Shown here: piece after piece, positions 10,296 through 21,810 of the stretch
Layout of the letters: every line of letters starts with the position of its first letter
Position numbering within the stretch: the first letter of the stretch is position 1
Position numbers and translations under genes: made by a program
Assembly (NCBI GenBank): GCA_014529385.2
Contig: CM043962.1
Span: forward strand, 90,875,180 to 90,939,179
Reading direction: 5' to 3'
Origin: Adiantum capillus-veneris
Lineage: Eukaryota > Streptophyta > Polypodiopsida > Polypodiales > Pteridaceae
DNA: 64,000 nucleotides
The notes under the pieces: model-generated
The model's input: the letters and a program-made list of their open reading frames with translations, nothing else
The model's database searches: none
What the model was told of the DNA's origin: nothing

Positions 10296-11429
10296 TGTCA
10301 CGTGACACATCCCAACCCTATGTGTCTGTGGATAAGCTACACCACAACAGGGTTCAATCAGTTCAGTCAGTTTAGATTAGCAGTGATCTGGCACTTTTGT
10401 GAGTCTATTCGTAGACCGTGCATGCCCAGTCACTTAGCATAGATGCATATCCTCCGGTTGCACACAGCATGACCATCGGAATTCCCATCAGAATCCATTA
10501 GCATCAGTTAGGGGAATTTTCCAGTGCATTTAGCCTATTTTCCTATTTATTGGGATTTTCACTTATTATGTTTAAGTGACTTTCCTACAAAAGTAGGTGG
10601 GGTAATTTTGCTAAGTTTCTATATAAGCAAACCCAAGTTAGCACTAAATGGCAGAAGAGGCAGCAGGAGCACCTTGCTCAACAGGCAACTTCTCAGCAAG
10701 ACCAACCCCCGCGACTACTCTGGCGTTTTCTCCACAGAAGACCTAGCGTTTTTGCATCAGATCAGCCTTGGCGATTTGTGCACAGCAGATCAGCCCCGGC
10801 GTCATCACGACACAGCAGATCAGCCAAGCGTTTTGCCTTTGTAGAACCCCTGTGACAGAAGGACCAATTTCAGCCCCTGGCGTTTTTGGATTTCAGCAGC
10901 AAATTAAGACCGGCATTATTCACCTAAAGTGTAGCAGATTCAGCCCGTAAAGACAATCAGTTTCCAGCCCTAAGAAACCTCATTTTTCAGCCAAGAAAAC
11001 GCAACCAAAACAGTCATTTTCAGCCACTGAAACAGTCCCAGAAATTCAGCATCAAGAAGATCCCAGATTTCAGCCATCGTCGTAGTTGCCGTCGTCATCG
11101 TTGTTGTGGTCGTCGTCATTGGCATAGATCAAGTTGCATAGTCCATTGCATACGCATTGTACACCTTTGTGCAATCAAGACATAGACCACTCTCGCCGAC
11201 GAGAGTGGGGCCTTCGGAGGAGGGTTTTACAACCTCTCGGTGTCGTATCTCTTCTCTCTCCTTCTCTCAGTCTCATTCACTTGCACGCACAATATCCACT
11301 CACTTTGTTCGTGACCACAGCACTCTACAGACGGAAAGCTCTCTCTTTCCCTAAGAACTAAAAGGAACCTTGAGCAATAAGGATCACTAATCTTGAGAAA
11401 ATACAACATTCATTCCGCTGCACCTAACA
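10296..11429 (+). repeat. 3' LTR of D
   Basis: 1134 bases, same termini as the 5' LTR. The length difference is due to small indels, including extra CGTCGTCATTG-like trinucleotide repeats near 11095 and a short insertion near 11322. Confidence 0.9.
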
Positions 11430-11434
11430 CCTTC

Positions 11435-12561
11435 TAAAGCTTGTTGACCTGACTCATAATCTCTTTCTGTTAGGCTGCACTAACCATGTACGGTGGTCTA
11501 TTCGGTGGACTAGAACCTGGCACAAGATCTATGTTATGATCCTGAGGTCTCTTAGGAGGTAACTCCCTTGGCAAAGAGTCCGGAAAACAATCACTGAAAC
11601 CACTAAAAAAAGTTGACTTGTCTTTATCTAAGGTAGACAAATTGATACAACTTGAGGTACTTCTTTTGCAAAGATCAAGTACGCAAAAAGCTGATTCTTT
11701 ATTACAGATGAAATAGTAGAAGCAGAAACAACTGGAACAGACTCGCTTTTAAGCTTTACATCAAGGACATGAGTCTTTCCTCTATGTACAAGGGTGATTT
11801 TTTTGTTGTACATATCCACCATAGCGTGCAACCTATAACACCATGGGATACCCAATAACACATCACAGCCCTCAAGTGGCATAATATGAAACTCTTCCGC
11901 ATCCACATAACTCTGAATGTGCATACGAATCTTCCCTAAAATGGGAGTAACACTCTGAATGACCTAGGCATGCCAAACGTGCTTCGCTTGTCATACCCAT
12001 CTCCTCTGCACGAATGCCCAACTTTGATGCCAATTCTAGTGATAAAAATTTTACACGGGCTCCTAGGTCAAAGAAAACCAGCACTGTCTGGTCCTAACTT
12101 TGCCCCAAGCTCTACACAGTTCTGTGGCATCTATGTTTGGCTGGTCACCAACCAAATTTGGGACAAGTCTTGCACTCTGCTTTGGCTTCTTTCCTTTATG
12201 ATCTGACTTGTCATCCTTATCTTGTGACTTCTTCTGTGGGCATTCATTTGCAAAATGTCCTTCCTCTTCAGAAATGTAGCATTTCTTGGCCTCTCTAAGA
12301 GCTTTCCTTTCTTCAAAAGTTTTGCCAGAAAAATGCCTTTTTTGTCCTTGTCCTCGTCCTCAAGAAGATTTAGACTACTTGGACGTGTCAACTTCTTCAG
12401 TGGAGGGCTTCTTTGTGGGAGGGCACAGAAGGCTTTGCTGCAACATTGTCCGTGGTTGAAAATTGTTTGCCCTGGGACCCTTTCTTGTGGCTATTAAATC
12501 CATTGGAGTCTCCCTTCGACACATTGCTGGCCACTCTCGCATTCTCAATCAATCGGAACAT
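11435..12561 (-). pseudogene. C gag C-terminus and aspartic protease (decayed)
   Basis: Minus strand from 12561: the gag end MFRLIENARVAS, a damaged zinc knuckle (KCYISEEEGHFANECP, where the second cysteine of C-x2-C is lost), then the LCRAWGKV block that precedes protease in this family. The protease region reads VFFDLGARVKFLS, so the active-site DSG/DTG has become DLG. The distal part, EFHIMPLEGCDVLLGIPW and VLDVKLKSESVPV, matches B closely. The frame then runs to EIMSQVNK before the D insertion. At least two frameshifts separate the parts. Confidence 0.8.
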
Positions 12562-12569
12562 ATTCATGA
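12562..12569. repeat. Target site duplication of hAT-1 (left copy)
   Basis: ATTCATGA at 12562-12569 and again at 16459-16466, an exact 8-base duplication as made by hAT transposases. With one copy removed, the C gag frame is restored across the site (TTVMN then MFRLIENA). Confidence 0.9.
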
Positions 12570-12871
12570 GTCCCATAGTAGTCTCGTACGGTCCCGTACG
12601 TTTTGTACGCGTACGATGATGTGCGGTACTAAACGAACTAAAAAAATTTATGATGTACGATGACGTTATGTACGTTCAAATTTAAAAAAACAAATAATTC
12701 TCAAGTGTAAGGGCCTAACGCTTAGGCCTTAATACTTACTTATAGAAACTTGACATTTGTATAGATTACAAGTTAGTAGTTACAATACTACAATGTAAAG
12801 AGTCAAGACTCAAAGACTAAAGAGAATGAGCATTACATAAACCAAAATGATCATTGAAATTTGATAAGTAG

Positions 12872-12975
12872 AGACCAAGTGGCAAGGGCTACAAAGTACT
12901 CAAAAAGTGGCAAGGGATACAAAAAAGTGGGGGGACCAAGTGGCAAGGGCTACAAAGTACTCAAAAAGTGGCACA
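12872..12975. repeat. 61-base tandem repeat downstream of the hAT-1 transposase
   Basis: Two copies (12872-12932 and a partial 12933-12975) of a unit starting GACCAAGTGGCAAGGGCTAC and containing an internal AAAAAGTGGCAAGGG repeat. They lie between the stop codon and the terminal repeats, so they may be subterminal element DNA. Confidence 0.7.
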
Positions 12976-13005
12976 CCATAATAGAGAGACTAAATAGTAA
13001 AGTCA

Positions 13006-15853
13006 CTAGTCACTAGTGCTCTCATCATCTTCCTCATCTTCCTCTTCTGAGCCTTGCTCATCAACATCATCCTCTTCCTCACAAGAGTCGAAGGATGACG
13101 GCTCATAATCTCCATCACTAATGAGGTTGCCTTCATCATCATACTCTGGCTCTCGAGGCTCTCTATCCTCCATAGTGATGGCCGCCGCACAAGAGCCGCT
13201 TTCGGAGCCTCGCCGCACATAGGTCCTAGGAGCTTCCGTGGGTGTTGTTGATGCTTTGCCTCTACCTCTTGTAGCCTTGGCACCTCTGCCTCTTGTAGCC
13301 GATGTAACTCCATGGATGACGACCTTCTTGCGTGATCGTGTGCGAGAAACCCGGCGATCAATCTCCTCAAGCTCCAAGTAGAGCTCACGAAAAATCATTT
13401 TCTCCTCAGGGTCTTGCTCTTTATTGACACTCTTTAGAGTGTCAATCGTAAGTGTGAGCTCATCCACGTTGACCTATTTGACATTTACAACATTGGACAA
13501 TGAAAACATAATTAGTATATTCAAACTAATTAAAGACTAGACTCTAGAGTATAGAAAATGGAGTGAGTCGTGATTATAATTTATAATTTATACCTGTCGA
13601 GCCATAGGCATCTCATGCATAGAGCGCAACATGCGTAAATTGGAGCGACAATAGATAAGTCGCACTAATTGCTTCGTTGAGAGCTTGTTTCGGATTTTGG
13701 TGTGGATGAGGGAGTATGCGGACCAATTACGCTCACATGCTCCCGATGAGCAATCCTAAAACACATCAAGAGAGGCATAAGCTATAAGAGACTATAGTTG
13801 AACTTTGAAGAGATTAAGCACAAAATGTAAAAGTTTGAGGCTTGTCGCTTACTTGGCCAAGAACCCTCAAAGCAAGTCGTTTGAGAGTAGGCAATTGATA
13901 GCCAAAGCTCTCCCACCAAAATGAAGGCTTCACCAAGGATTGCCGCTTCCAACACAAGTTGGAAGTAAATGCGGTGCCTCGTTGGTCGCTATAGTTGATT
14001 ACCTCTTGGAGAAATGCTCCAATGTCCTCTTCTTTTAGCACCTTAAAGAGGTAATTGTTGCGCTCCTCAATAAGCTCTTGATTTGCAAAGAGTTCGGGCT
14101 TCTTGTAAGCCGGATGCAAGAGAGCCGCAAAGTAATGGATAGGTCTCTTCATCCAATCCCACCGCTTTGTGATTAGGAGGAGAATGTCGTCTCTCTTGGG
14201 AGAGTCCTCGAGGTAATCACTACAAGAAGAGAGAGGAAATGTACTAAGTAGAGAAACAAGCATGTAGAATTTAGATATATAGAGAATGTATTATGTAATA
14301 ATAAATATGTAGTTATACCGTGTTCCATCGGGAGCCCCATCTAGGATTGTAGACTTCTCAATCTCCTTGTAAGCTTCCTCCATGAAGTGCCATAGAAGCC
14401 CAATAGTTGCCCCTTCTATGTCGGTCATGCGGAGAGCCAAATTTTGCATCTTGTTGGGAAGCGGCGGACTCTCCATTCATCCACTCCTTAAACTCATCGG
14501 AGACCATGGTCTTTTGTATTTTGTTTTGCACATCATAGAGCCGCTCTAGAAGTAGCCACATGGCGGCAAAGCGAGTGGCCGATGGCTTCTTCAACTCAAG
14601 GTCGGAGTAGGTGCGGTAAATGGCAAGCACCCTCACTTTGCCATTGATGAAATTGATGATGGAGAGTGCTTGGTTGAGGATATCTTTCACCCAACCTAGC
14701 TCCCCTATGTCTTCAAAGAGAAGGTCAAGGCAATGAGAGGCACATGGAGTCCATACTATGGATGGAAATTCCTTCTCTAGCCTCTTACTCATTGCCTTGC
14801 AATTTGAAGCATTGTCGGTAATCACTTGCACGACATGCTCCGCACCAACCTACACAAGAGGCATTTGTGACAAGAAGAGTTAAAACTTAAAAATTAAAAC
14901 ATAGGACTCATTGGCAATTGCTCAAGACATAAAGGCTCGATTTACGGTTTTACCTCAAGAATGTCTTGGCGGATGTGCTTCCAAATGAATGCCCCGGTCA
15001 CTTTCTTCCCTCTCGAACCCGCATCCACCGCCCGTAAGAAGTACGTACCAAGAGGACAAGAAACAAGAATGTTGATGATGCCCCTCTTCTTGAGGTCGCT
15101 CCATCCGTCGGAGAGGATAGAGCATCCATACTTTGCCCAACCCGCACGTACGGGCTCAAGTGACTTGTCAATCCTTGCCCTCTCTTCATCAAGCTTCTTT
15201 GTTCTCATGTCATGGTATGACACACCCGTCCACCCTTCGCATGGACCAACCGCCGCAATTGCTATGATCATCCTCTTCCATCGCTCCAACCGAAGAATGT
15301 TGAAGGAGAGATTGCATTCAATCACAGTGCGGGCAATCTCTATTTCCGCGATTCTTTGTCTCTCCTTGAGGAAAGACAAGGGGCCGGAGCATCCACCCAC
15401 CGATTTCGCAAGAGAAGTTTGCTTTGCCATCTTCGGAGGCCGGCCACCATCACTTGAAGACCCCTTGGACTTCTTGGACTTCTTGGAGGAGGCACTACCA
15501 TCACATGAGGCCGCGGTGGCACCGGTAGCCATGGACATAGTTGGAGAGGCCTCTTCCTCCGAATCGGAGCTATCAACATCCGGCGACACGAACTCATCCG
15601 AGGTGACTCTACCCTTGCGTGTCTTCAATGGAAGATACTTTCTCTTGCATTCCGCAAGGATATCTTCGGGGATATTAGGACATGGCCCCGCTTGTCCTCC
15701 CATCTTTGTCAAGTGGATGAGGAGACGGGTGACGGAAGAGGTCATAGCTTTTGGGCAATATTTGCACCACCACTTGCAAGAGTTTTGCTTGCCCCCTACC
15801 CGCTCAAAATATCGGCAATGCTTCTCAAAGGCTTCATGAAGAGGAGGCGGCAT
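13006..15853 (-). CDS. hAT-1 transposase, five exons (BED finger, DUF659, hAT dimerisation domain)
   Basis: Proposed exons, minus strand: 15853-14954, 14849-14319, 14219-13853, 13755-13594, 13475-13006. Every intron has GT-AG ends and the codon phases match. Exon 1 starts MPPPLHEAF and has a BED-type zinc finger (CKWWCKYC...HL), a Ser/Lys-rich linker, and DUF659 beginning GWAKYGCSILSDGWSD, whose Asp is expected to be catalytic. Exon 2 gives VITDNASNCKAMSKRL (second Asp) and CASHCLDLLFEDI. Exon 3 continues the hAT core. Exon 4 holds ACERNWSAYSLIHTKIRNKL, the C-terminal dimerisation signature. Exon 5 encodes Arg-Gly repeats and an acidic Glu/Asp tail. The one defect I see is a single-base frameshift within exon 2 at about 14470-14530. 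It acts in the nucleus to cut and paste its own ends. No other gene lies inside the element. Confidence 0.82.
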
Positions 15854-15899
15854 TATGTAGTATGTAGCTAGTAGCTACTAGTATGATGTATCAATAGAT

Positions 15900-15969
<70 letters not shown>
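15900..15969. repeat. AG microsatellite in the hAT-1 5' leader
   Basis: Seventy bases of AG lie about 45 bases upstream of the transposase ATG (CT in the sense of transcription). Such CT-rich leaders are common in plant genes and may recruit GAGA-binding factors; that role is inference. Confidence 0.9.
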
Positions 15970-15971
<2 letters not shown>

Positions 15972-16466
15972 CAAGGAAGCTTGAAGGAGAGACCCGTCAC
16001 CCAAGGGAGCTTGAAGGAGAGAGATGGTAGACCCAATGGAGACTCGAGAGCTTGAGAGCTTCAATGGAAGCACATGGAGATGAGAGGGTAGAGCATTGAG
16101 AGGCTTAGGGCTAAAGCTTGTAGCTTGTAGTTGTAGGTTGTGTTGGATAACAAAGGGGAAGGGTTGCTTAAATAGGAGAGGAAGAGCATGTGAGGCTTGA
16201 CTCTTGAGCAATGGGCATTGGCCCTTGGGCAATAAGCATGGCAATGGCCCATGGGCCATGGGCTTGCATTTGGCTTCAAAACTGCCCGCAAACGGTTCCA
16301 AAAGGCCTACAAACTGGACGTTGCAAAACGGTCAAAAAGCTGCCAACGGTCATAAACTGCCGAAAAAAGTCACCGGACGGAACGAACGGAACGCACGGGA
16401 CGGGACGGGTCCGGCCGGACGGAACGAGAGGTTCCGTTCGACGTACGAAAACTACCCTATTCATGA

Positions 16467-17360
16467 CAGTAGTCTATGTGCAGTAGTCCTTGATTTTCTT
16501 GGGCAATCCGCAACAGTACTTCTCAATCTGTTCTGACAATGGTCTAAACCTGTAAGAGGTGACTCGCAACAGTGTGGCCCAAAATTGTTTAGCATTTCAA
16601 CTCGTGCCATTCTATCATCACATCTACTTCAAAAGTGCTTGTCAGCCATGCAGGCGCAAAAAGCTGTTTGAACTGGACCCACGTTGTAGGGACTTGACCC
16701 TGATTCAACAGTGCGGTCCACCATTGAAGCACATTCCCTTTCAAGAAAGTGGTAGCCTTGCATATCTTCGAAGACTTTGTGAAGTTTCCTCCAACATAAG
16801 CTGCATCAAATTGATGTATGAAGGTCAAAGCCTTCAATTGATCTTCAGTTCCTCGGAAAGTTTCAAACTTCAATCCCTGCCCACCTTCCTTGTAATCCTT
16901 GGGTTGACTCAAAGGAGCCACATTATCATAAACAGGTGCCCGCAAAAGTGCTGCTCCTTGATTATCCATTCCAGCATTCGCATCACCTGTTTTACTTGTC
17001 ATGTCTGCATTTTTGTCGTATGGCTACAAAAAACTAGCCATGCCAATTTGTGTTCCAAGCACTCTAAATTGACCATAGGCACCCTGAAAACCTGGTTGGA
17101 CACCCATGTTCGCATACATAGGGTTAGCCATGCCTGTTTGCATTGTCCCGAACACATTCCTTGGCATATAACCTGTGGAAGGTCCAGCCATAGCTTGAAA
17201 CACTGAACTACCTCCAAAATAACCAGGATAAGTAATAGGTAATGGCAGGGTCTGACGCGTAGCCCGTACATTACTCCCTTGACCATTCACAAACAGTTCC
17301 TGTCCAGCTAAAGCAAGTTGCCTTGGATCATTGGACACCGTTGGTTGCTCAACCACATGG
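16467..17360 (-). pseudogene. C gag N-terminal part
   Basis: Minus strand: a Gly/Pro/Met-rich N-terminal region (residues 1-110), then the gag core KDYKEGGQGLKFETFRG, LKALTFIHQFDAAYVGG, FLKGNVLQWWTALLNQG and a damaged FRPLSEQIEKYCCGLP block. B has the matching core, so this is Ty3/gypsy gag capsid. In-frame TAG codons lie near 17021 and 16474, with a frameshift near 16590. The frame then crosses the hAT-1 insertion. It would have formed the virus-like particle shell. Confidence 0.8.
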
Positions 17361-17652
17361 GCTTTTCCTCGAGCATCACGAGTCCTCTATGCATTGGAAA
17401 TCTTCTTTTCCTGCAACGGCTCAGTCATGCCCTGTGTAGGAGACTGAAAACCCTATGTCGGAGCCTGAGATTGCTGTGTAGGAGCCTGTAAGAACTCCTA
17501 CATCCTTGGGTTGCTAGCCAACTGCTGAAACATGTCCATGCAGCAACGCAGCCCTCTTCTCTGCCATAATGACAAGCTGTGTGTTGCTTTCACCCACAAC
17601 AATCCACGCTGCACTTTTTGAAGAAAAAGTGACTATCCCGTCGATGGAACCA
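17361..17652 (-). other. C 5' leader region
   Basis: Between the LTR end and gag. Directly after the LTR the minus strand reads TGGTTCCATCGACGGG, which starts TGG as a primer site should, but I cannot assign the tRNA. Direct repeats of TGTAGGAG/CCTGTGTAGGAG occur near 17430-17500. No other gene is seen. Confidence 0.45.
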
Positions 17653-18993
17653 TTTAACCGGCGTGTACAACGTAGAGGGCGGTATTATCTCAATTACTTG
17701 TTAACTTTACACAGAGCACTGTGAAGAAAAGTGAACACAGTTTCGTCCAGCGACTACAATGTCACTGCGTGCACGAGACCGACACCCGGTAGGCCCCAAA
17801 AGCTGGCGTCCCTTTCGTTATTTCTTTATTCAATTAACAGTTTTGACGATTTGAACACTTAGACCAAGCCCTCACAAAGCTGTCCAAACCTGGCAAGGCT
17901 GAAAACGTAGGTTTCCGACCTGATTTCGGCAGCATAACGACACCAAAACTCCTATAGGTTAAAAACACCTATCTAGGACAGACTCCCTCGCAATTTAGAA
18001 GCTTTTTAGTGAGCTATAACAGAATATCAGCGTGCTGTAATTCGATGTTTTTCTGCTGTCGGGTGCCCAAAACCCTATACACGCATCCCAAGGCTTACTT
18101 GGGGCTCCCTTGGTGTTCCCTTGCAGTTTAGGTGCAAAACCCTAAACCTGCAGAAAAACACAGCATGCTGTAATTCTCTATTTTGGATCGTTTTTAGCAG
18201 AGCGGACACTTACGTGTGTCCCAAGGGCTCCCGCACTCAATGGGACAGTTCCCCTGTGAATTGGACGAGTTTTCACGCAAGAAAACTCTCCAAACTCGCA
18301 ATCTTCTGCGATGGAATTGTGCGTACCTGTGGGGGATTAACTATTAGCTAATCTGGTTTCTGTTCAAAAGGCTCTTGCCTTGGTAAACGCGCATAAACCC
18401 TCAGAATTGTACATGATCATCTGAGTAGCCCAACTAGTGGGGCATTACCATATGTGAAAGGGGAGAGAGAGATGCACGAGAGCAAATCATTGCGCTACAT
18501 GAGACAAAGGAGAAGGCAAGCTTTCCATTAAAGCTGTGAACCTGCACCCACTACTCACACACATTGTAGCTCACTTCAATGAACAAAAATCAGACTCTCT
18601 CTCAAAATGGGCGCCCCCTTTTGCTGATGTGTCCTGCAGGTTGCTCTCCTTCTACCAAGTGTCGAGTTTGTCCCTTTGAGTTAGTTCTCTAGTTCCCACT
18701 AACTTATAAAGTTATAAGTGACTTTTCGAGTGGCCTAAATTTCATTTGGTGCACAGAGGCTTCTATACTCATCAGAATTCAGTGCTAACTGGCCCGACCA
18801 GTCCCAAACTGACCGACCTAGACTCCCGATGTGCGAAACTTGTTTGGCCATAGCCGTTTCACATTGGCCATGCAATGTCCACTTGCACCTTTTCAAGGGT
18901 TCCGGGGAAAACAAGTAAAAATAAAAATAAATAAAAATATGTAGTACATATTTAGAGAAGGCAATAGGAAAAAATACACCTCCTGGTGACACA
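17653..18993 (-). repeat. 5' LTR of C
   Basis: About 1.34 kb, minus orientation, beginning TGTGTCACC at 18993. It matches 3004-4352 over its length. The AATAAAGAAATA motif with flanking GGGGCC lies at about 17792-17832. Oddly, about 27 bases of similarity extend past the TG into a TTCAAGGGTGGGG purine tract (to about 19020), as if this copy too had followed an internal region. Confidence 0.7.
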
Positions 18994-19148
18994 CCCCACC
19001 CTTGAAATACTGCAAGTGAGTCACTAGAGTCCGCACTTGAGGTAGTACATGTGTGTACATTCAATTTACGCAATCAAATGCAAATGCCACATCTGCAATG
19101 GTGCGGGGGGCCCTTGCAAGGGTTGGTTGGGACCCCATCAGGTGTCAT

Positions 19149-19150
<2 letters not shown>

Positions 19151-19195
<45 letters not shown>
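19151..19195. repeat. CT microsatellite in the LINE-2 5' leader
   Basis: Forty-five bases of CT about 100 bases upstream of ORF1. It gives Leu-Ser open frames on both strands that are not genes. Confidence 0.85.
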
Positions 19196-19197
<2 letters not shown>

Positions 19198-19290
19198 CTG
19201 CCGCCATTGCCCCCGCCAGCCCTGTTACACTGCGCAGAACTGCCGTGGACACCTGTGCGCAACACTGCAGCAAGGGTGAACCCCATATGA

Positions 19291-20131
19291 ATGAGTGAAC
19301 GAGTCAACTTGCGGATTTCAAGAAGGGGTTTCTCCGTGCGATCGTCACCGACAAGAAACATGCCAAATGAAAAGGATAAACAAACACCCCCATCCAAGAT
19401 GGATACAAGTACAGGTACAAATACAGGGATAGGTAAAGACACAGGTGCAGGAACCGAGAAATCGGTGCTATGCTCGATGCAAGACATTTGGGGTTTTATC
19501 TCATCCTTACAGGAAATGGTGATGAAGCAGGGTGAAGACATCAAAAGTCTTGCACTAAAGAACCAGGAATTGGAGCACACAATCCAAATGCAGAATCTGA
19601 AAATGCAACATCAAGATGAGAAAATTCAGACCTTGCAAGATGCATTAAACAAACAGGTCTCCAATGTGCAAGACGCTCTAGCTACACACGACGAGAAGCT
19701 TGCACACATCAGTGATAATGCAACAGGAAATACGACCTCCTGGGCACATGTAGTAAGAAGTACTCCAAATGCCATTCCGCAGACACATGAGACATGCAAA
19801 TGTAGATGACACAGAGTATAATGAGCGAGAGAAAAGCAGTATGAATATTGTGATCCGAGGCATACCCGAATCTGACAATGAGAAAGTACTCATGTTGAAT
19901 GCGGAGGTCACGGACCTACTTGCAAACACATTTGGCATGCATGATGTAGTGGTGTATGGGGCACACCGTGTGGGTAAGCAGAGACCTGAGAATAATCGCA
20001 CAATTGTATGCACAATGTTGGATGCATGTAAAAGGGCCATCATACTCGAAAATGCTCGCATTTATCTAAGGGACAGCCCAATTTACATCAGTGAAGACAG
20101 GACACCCGCGAAACAAAAGGAAAGAAGATAG
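19291..20131 (+). pseudogene. LINE-2 ORF1: coiled-coil RNA-binding protein
   Basis: Two overlapping frames joined by a one-base shift near 19770-19800. The first (from 19291, or MPNEKDKQ at 19360) has a Thr/Gly-rich segment and a heptad-like coiled coil (MVMKQGEDIKSLALKNQEL to ALATHDEKLAHI). The second reads NIVIRGIPESDNEKVLMLNA, then DVVVYGAHRVGKQRPENNRT and RIYLRDSPIYISEDRTP, which fits the RRM and C-terminal domain of L1-type ORF1 proteins (trimeric nucleic-acid chaperones). It precedes the endonuclease ORF by about 85 bases. The frameshift is probably decay. Confidence 0.75.
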
Positions 20132-20215
20132 GCATATGAAGAACGAATGAAAAAGAACACCACCCCCACAGGGGCAACACCACCAGAAGCATGACAGGGG
20201 GAAACTCATGGGACC

Positions 20216-21371
20216 ATGAACATACACGTCACAAGTTGGAATTGCCGAGGTTTCCCTTGGCACAAAGGGGAAGGATTGACAGAGGTTTTACCACAAGCAG
20301 ACATACTTTTTCTACTTGAAACGTGTGAACAGGACACATGTAGACTGCCAAGTATTCCAGGATATATTACACACTCGGTTTGGTGGCCTGGTACTAAGAT
20401 GCGCGGGCAAGGGGGTGTTGCTATAATGTACAAGGAGGAAATGCAAAATCAGGTTAAGATATGCAAGATAGACGAACACAAACGATACATATGGGCTGAG
20501 CTTTGTACATTTGGGAGATCGATGTTCATTGCGGGATGCTACATCCCACATCGGGAATCCCCGTTCTATGATTTGCATAATCTCTCCAAGAATGACCCTT
20601 TTGCCGACCTATATACATATATTGCAACCTACACACCACAGGGAGCAATGATGATACTTGGGGATCTTAATGCTCGCATAGCCAACATACAGGTTCAATT
20701 GGTTGACTACTCAACCCATCCCGTCGACAAAGATGGCGATCTTGTATTAGATGCAATATGGGATAGATGCTCATGCGATCACCTCATGAATGAACAAGGT
20801 TCGGCTTTGATATCCATGATGAATTCTATGCAACTTGTAGCCATGAATGGCACCAAGAAATTTGCAAGCTCCGGAACATACACATGCTATACATCAAACC
20901 ATGGAAGAAGCACTAATGACTATGCGTTAGTTAGCCACAATGCATTGGATTTAATTGGACACTTTAAAATTGGGGCTCGGTCACCGAACTCGGACCATAC
21001 TCCAATTCATGTATGTCTAGACCTCCCACACATGCCTACACAACGCATCCAAAAGGCGACAAGTTGGGCATATCGAATGCAAGCCACAAAGAAATTCGAT
21101 TATGCCACTTTTCTGGACAGCCTATTGAGTAGCCAATGCATGTCCCAAAACATTTCAGAAAATTGAGCTACCCTTCGTCAAGCAATAGAAGAGGCTGCAG
21201 AGGTCACTATGGGGCGATCTAAAAGAAATCACCAAGAAGTGAAAGGTCTCCCTCATAACCCATGGTTTGATGCAGAATGTAAAGCAACCAAACGCAAGTT
21301 AAAGTGCTTCAATAAGTCCACAAAGGAGTGGGAAAGTGCAGCCAAGGAATACAAGATGTTGAAAAGGAAAA
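20216..21371 (+). pseudogene. LINE-2 ORF2 N-terminus: AP-type endonuclease
   Basis: The frame begins MNIHVTSWNCRGF, the first strand of the exonuclease-endonuclease-phosphatase fold. It continues with ILFLLETCE, GQGGVAIMYK, MMILGDLNARIAN (the D-x-N catalytic segment) and ARSPNSDHTPIHV (the catalytic SDH), so the nicking active site appears complete. A TGA at 21164-21166 interrupts the same frame just after the domain. The linker WFDAECKATKRKLK, typical before a LINE RT, runs into the B insertion. It would nick target DNA for target-primed reverse transcription. Confidence 0.82.
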
Positions 21372-21402
21372 TGTCACAAAGTGATGATGTGGCGGACAGC
21401 AG

Positions 21403-21500
21403 AAACCCTAAAATTCCTGCAAACCCTAAAATCTGCCAGAAACCCTAATTCGCAGCAAACCCTAATTTCTGGAAACCCTAACTGCTGGCTGAAACCCTAA
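21403..21500 (+). promoter_or_regulatory. Six-copy telobox array at the 5' end of the B LTR (U3)
   Basis: Six exact copies of AAACCCTAA within about 100 bases, spaced 15-20 bases apart. This is the plant telobox, known in plants as a site for telomere-repeat-binding (TRB/Myb) factors in promoters. The array is preserved in the 3' LTR at 27648-27745. A function in element expression or silencing is inference. Confidence 0.7.
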
Positions 21501-21810
21501 TTTCTGGCGCCAGTGCCACGTGGCAGGGTTGTACGGATTTTCCGGAAATTGCGCCGCAATTTGCGTTGGCAGCTTTTGGGCGTTCCTTTTTGCATGAAAG
21601 AGAGAGAACTTGCTTTTATTTTAATTAAAAAAAGAAGACTCTCTCTAAGAGAGAGAACTGATGCTTTTGATTTTGAAAGCTTTTGGGGCTCTGCTTTTGG
21701 GCATCCCTTGTACCTTTAAATATGTGGAGAGGGCTTCACTTCTCAGAGCATCTGGACGCAGAGTCTGAGAGTGAAACCCTAGCCACTCTCTTGTACTTTG
21801 ATCTGATTAA

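Larger units (their letters stand above)
7044..11429 (+). mobile_element. D: non-autonomous LTR retrotransposon inserted in C pol
   Basis: 4386 bases with two similar LTRs beginning TGTCACGTGACA and ending CCTAACA, a primer site TGGTATCAGAGC right after the 5' LTR, and a polypurine tract before the 3' LTR. Flanks are CCTTT (7039-7043) and CCTTC (11430-11434), a 5-base target duplication with one change. Removing it rejoins the C reading frame just before the first RT motif. The interior has no gag zinc knuckle, protease, RT or integrase and instead carries one long unrecognised ORF. G (37627-41199) belongs to the same group. Confidence 0.88.
12570..16458 (-). mobile_element. hAT-1: nearly intact hAT DNA transposon
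   Basis: 3889 bases bounded by an exact 8-base target duplication. Terminal inverted repeats are short and imperfect: AGTAGTCTCGTACG near the left end against AGGGTAGTTTTCGTACG read inwards from the right end. Subterminal DNA is packed with GTACG on the left and CGGAACG/CGGGACG on the right, probable transposase-binding repeats. The transposase gene fills the interior on the minus strand. Confidence 0.88.
4353..18993 (-). mobile_element. C: old Ty3/gypsy chromovirus, twice interrupted
   Basis: In minus-strand order: LTR (18993-17653), leader, gag (17360-16467), hAT-1 insertion, rest of gag and protease (12561-11435), D insertion, then reverse transcriptase, RNase H and integrase (7043-4660). 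Frames continue across both insertions once a single copy of each target duplication is counted, which shows the insertions came later. Several stops, frameshifts and small deletions mark it as dead. The 3' end is abnormal because the only nearby chromodomain and second LTR are inverted. Confidence 0.8.

Noticed and set aside
14961-15839. 292-codon plus-strand frame
   Set aside because: Antisense shadow of hAT-1 exon 1, which has a BED finger, DUF659 and correct splice sites.
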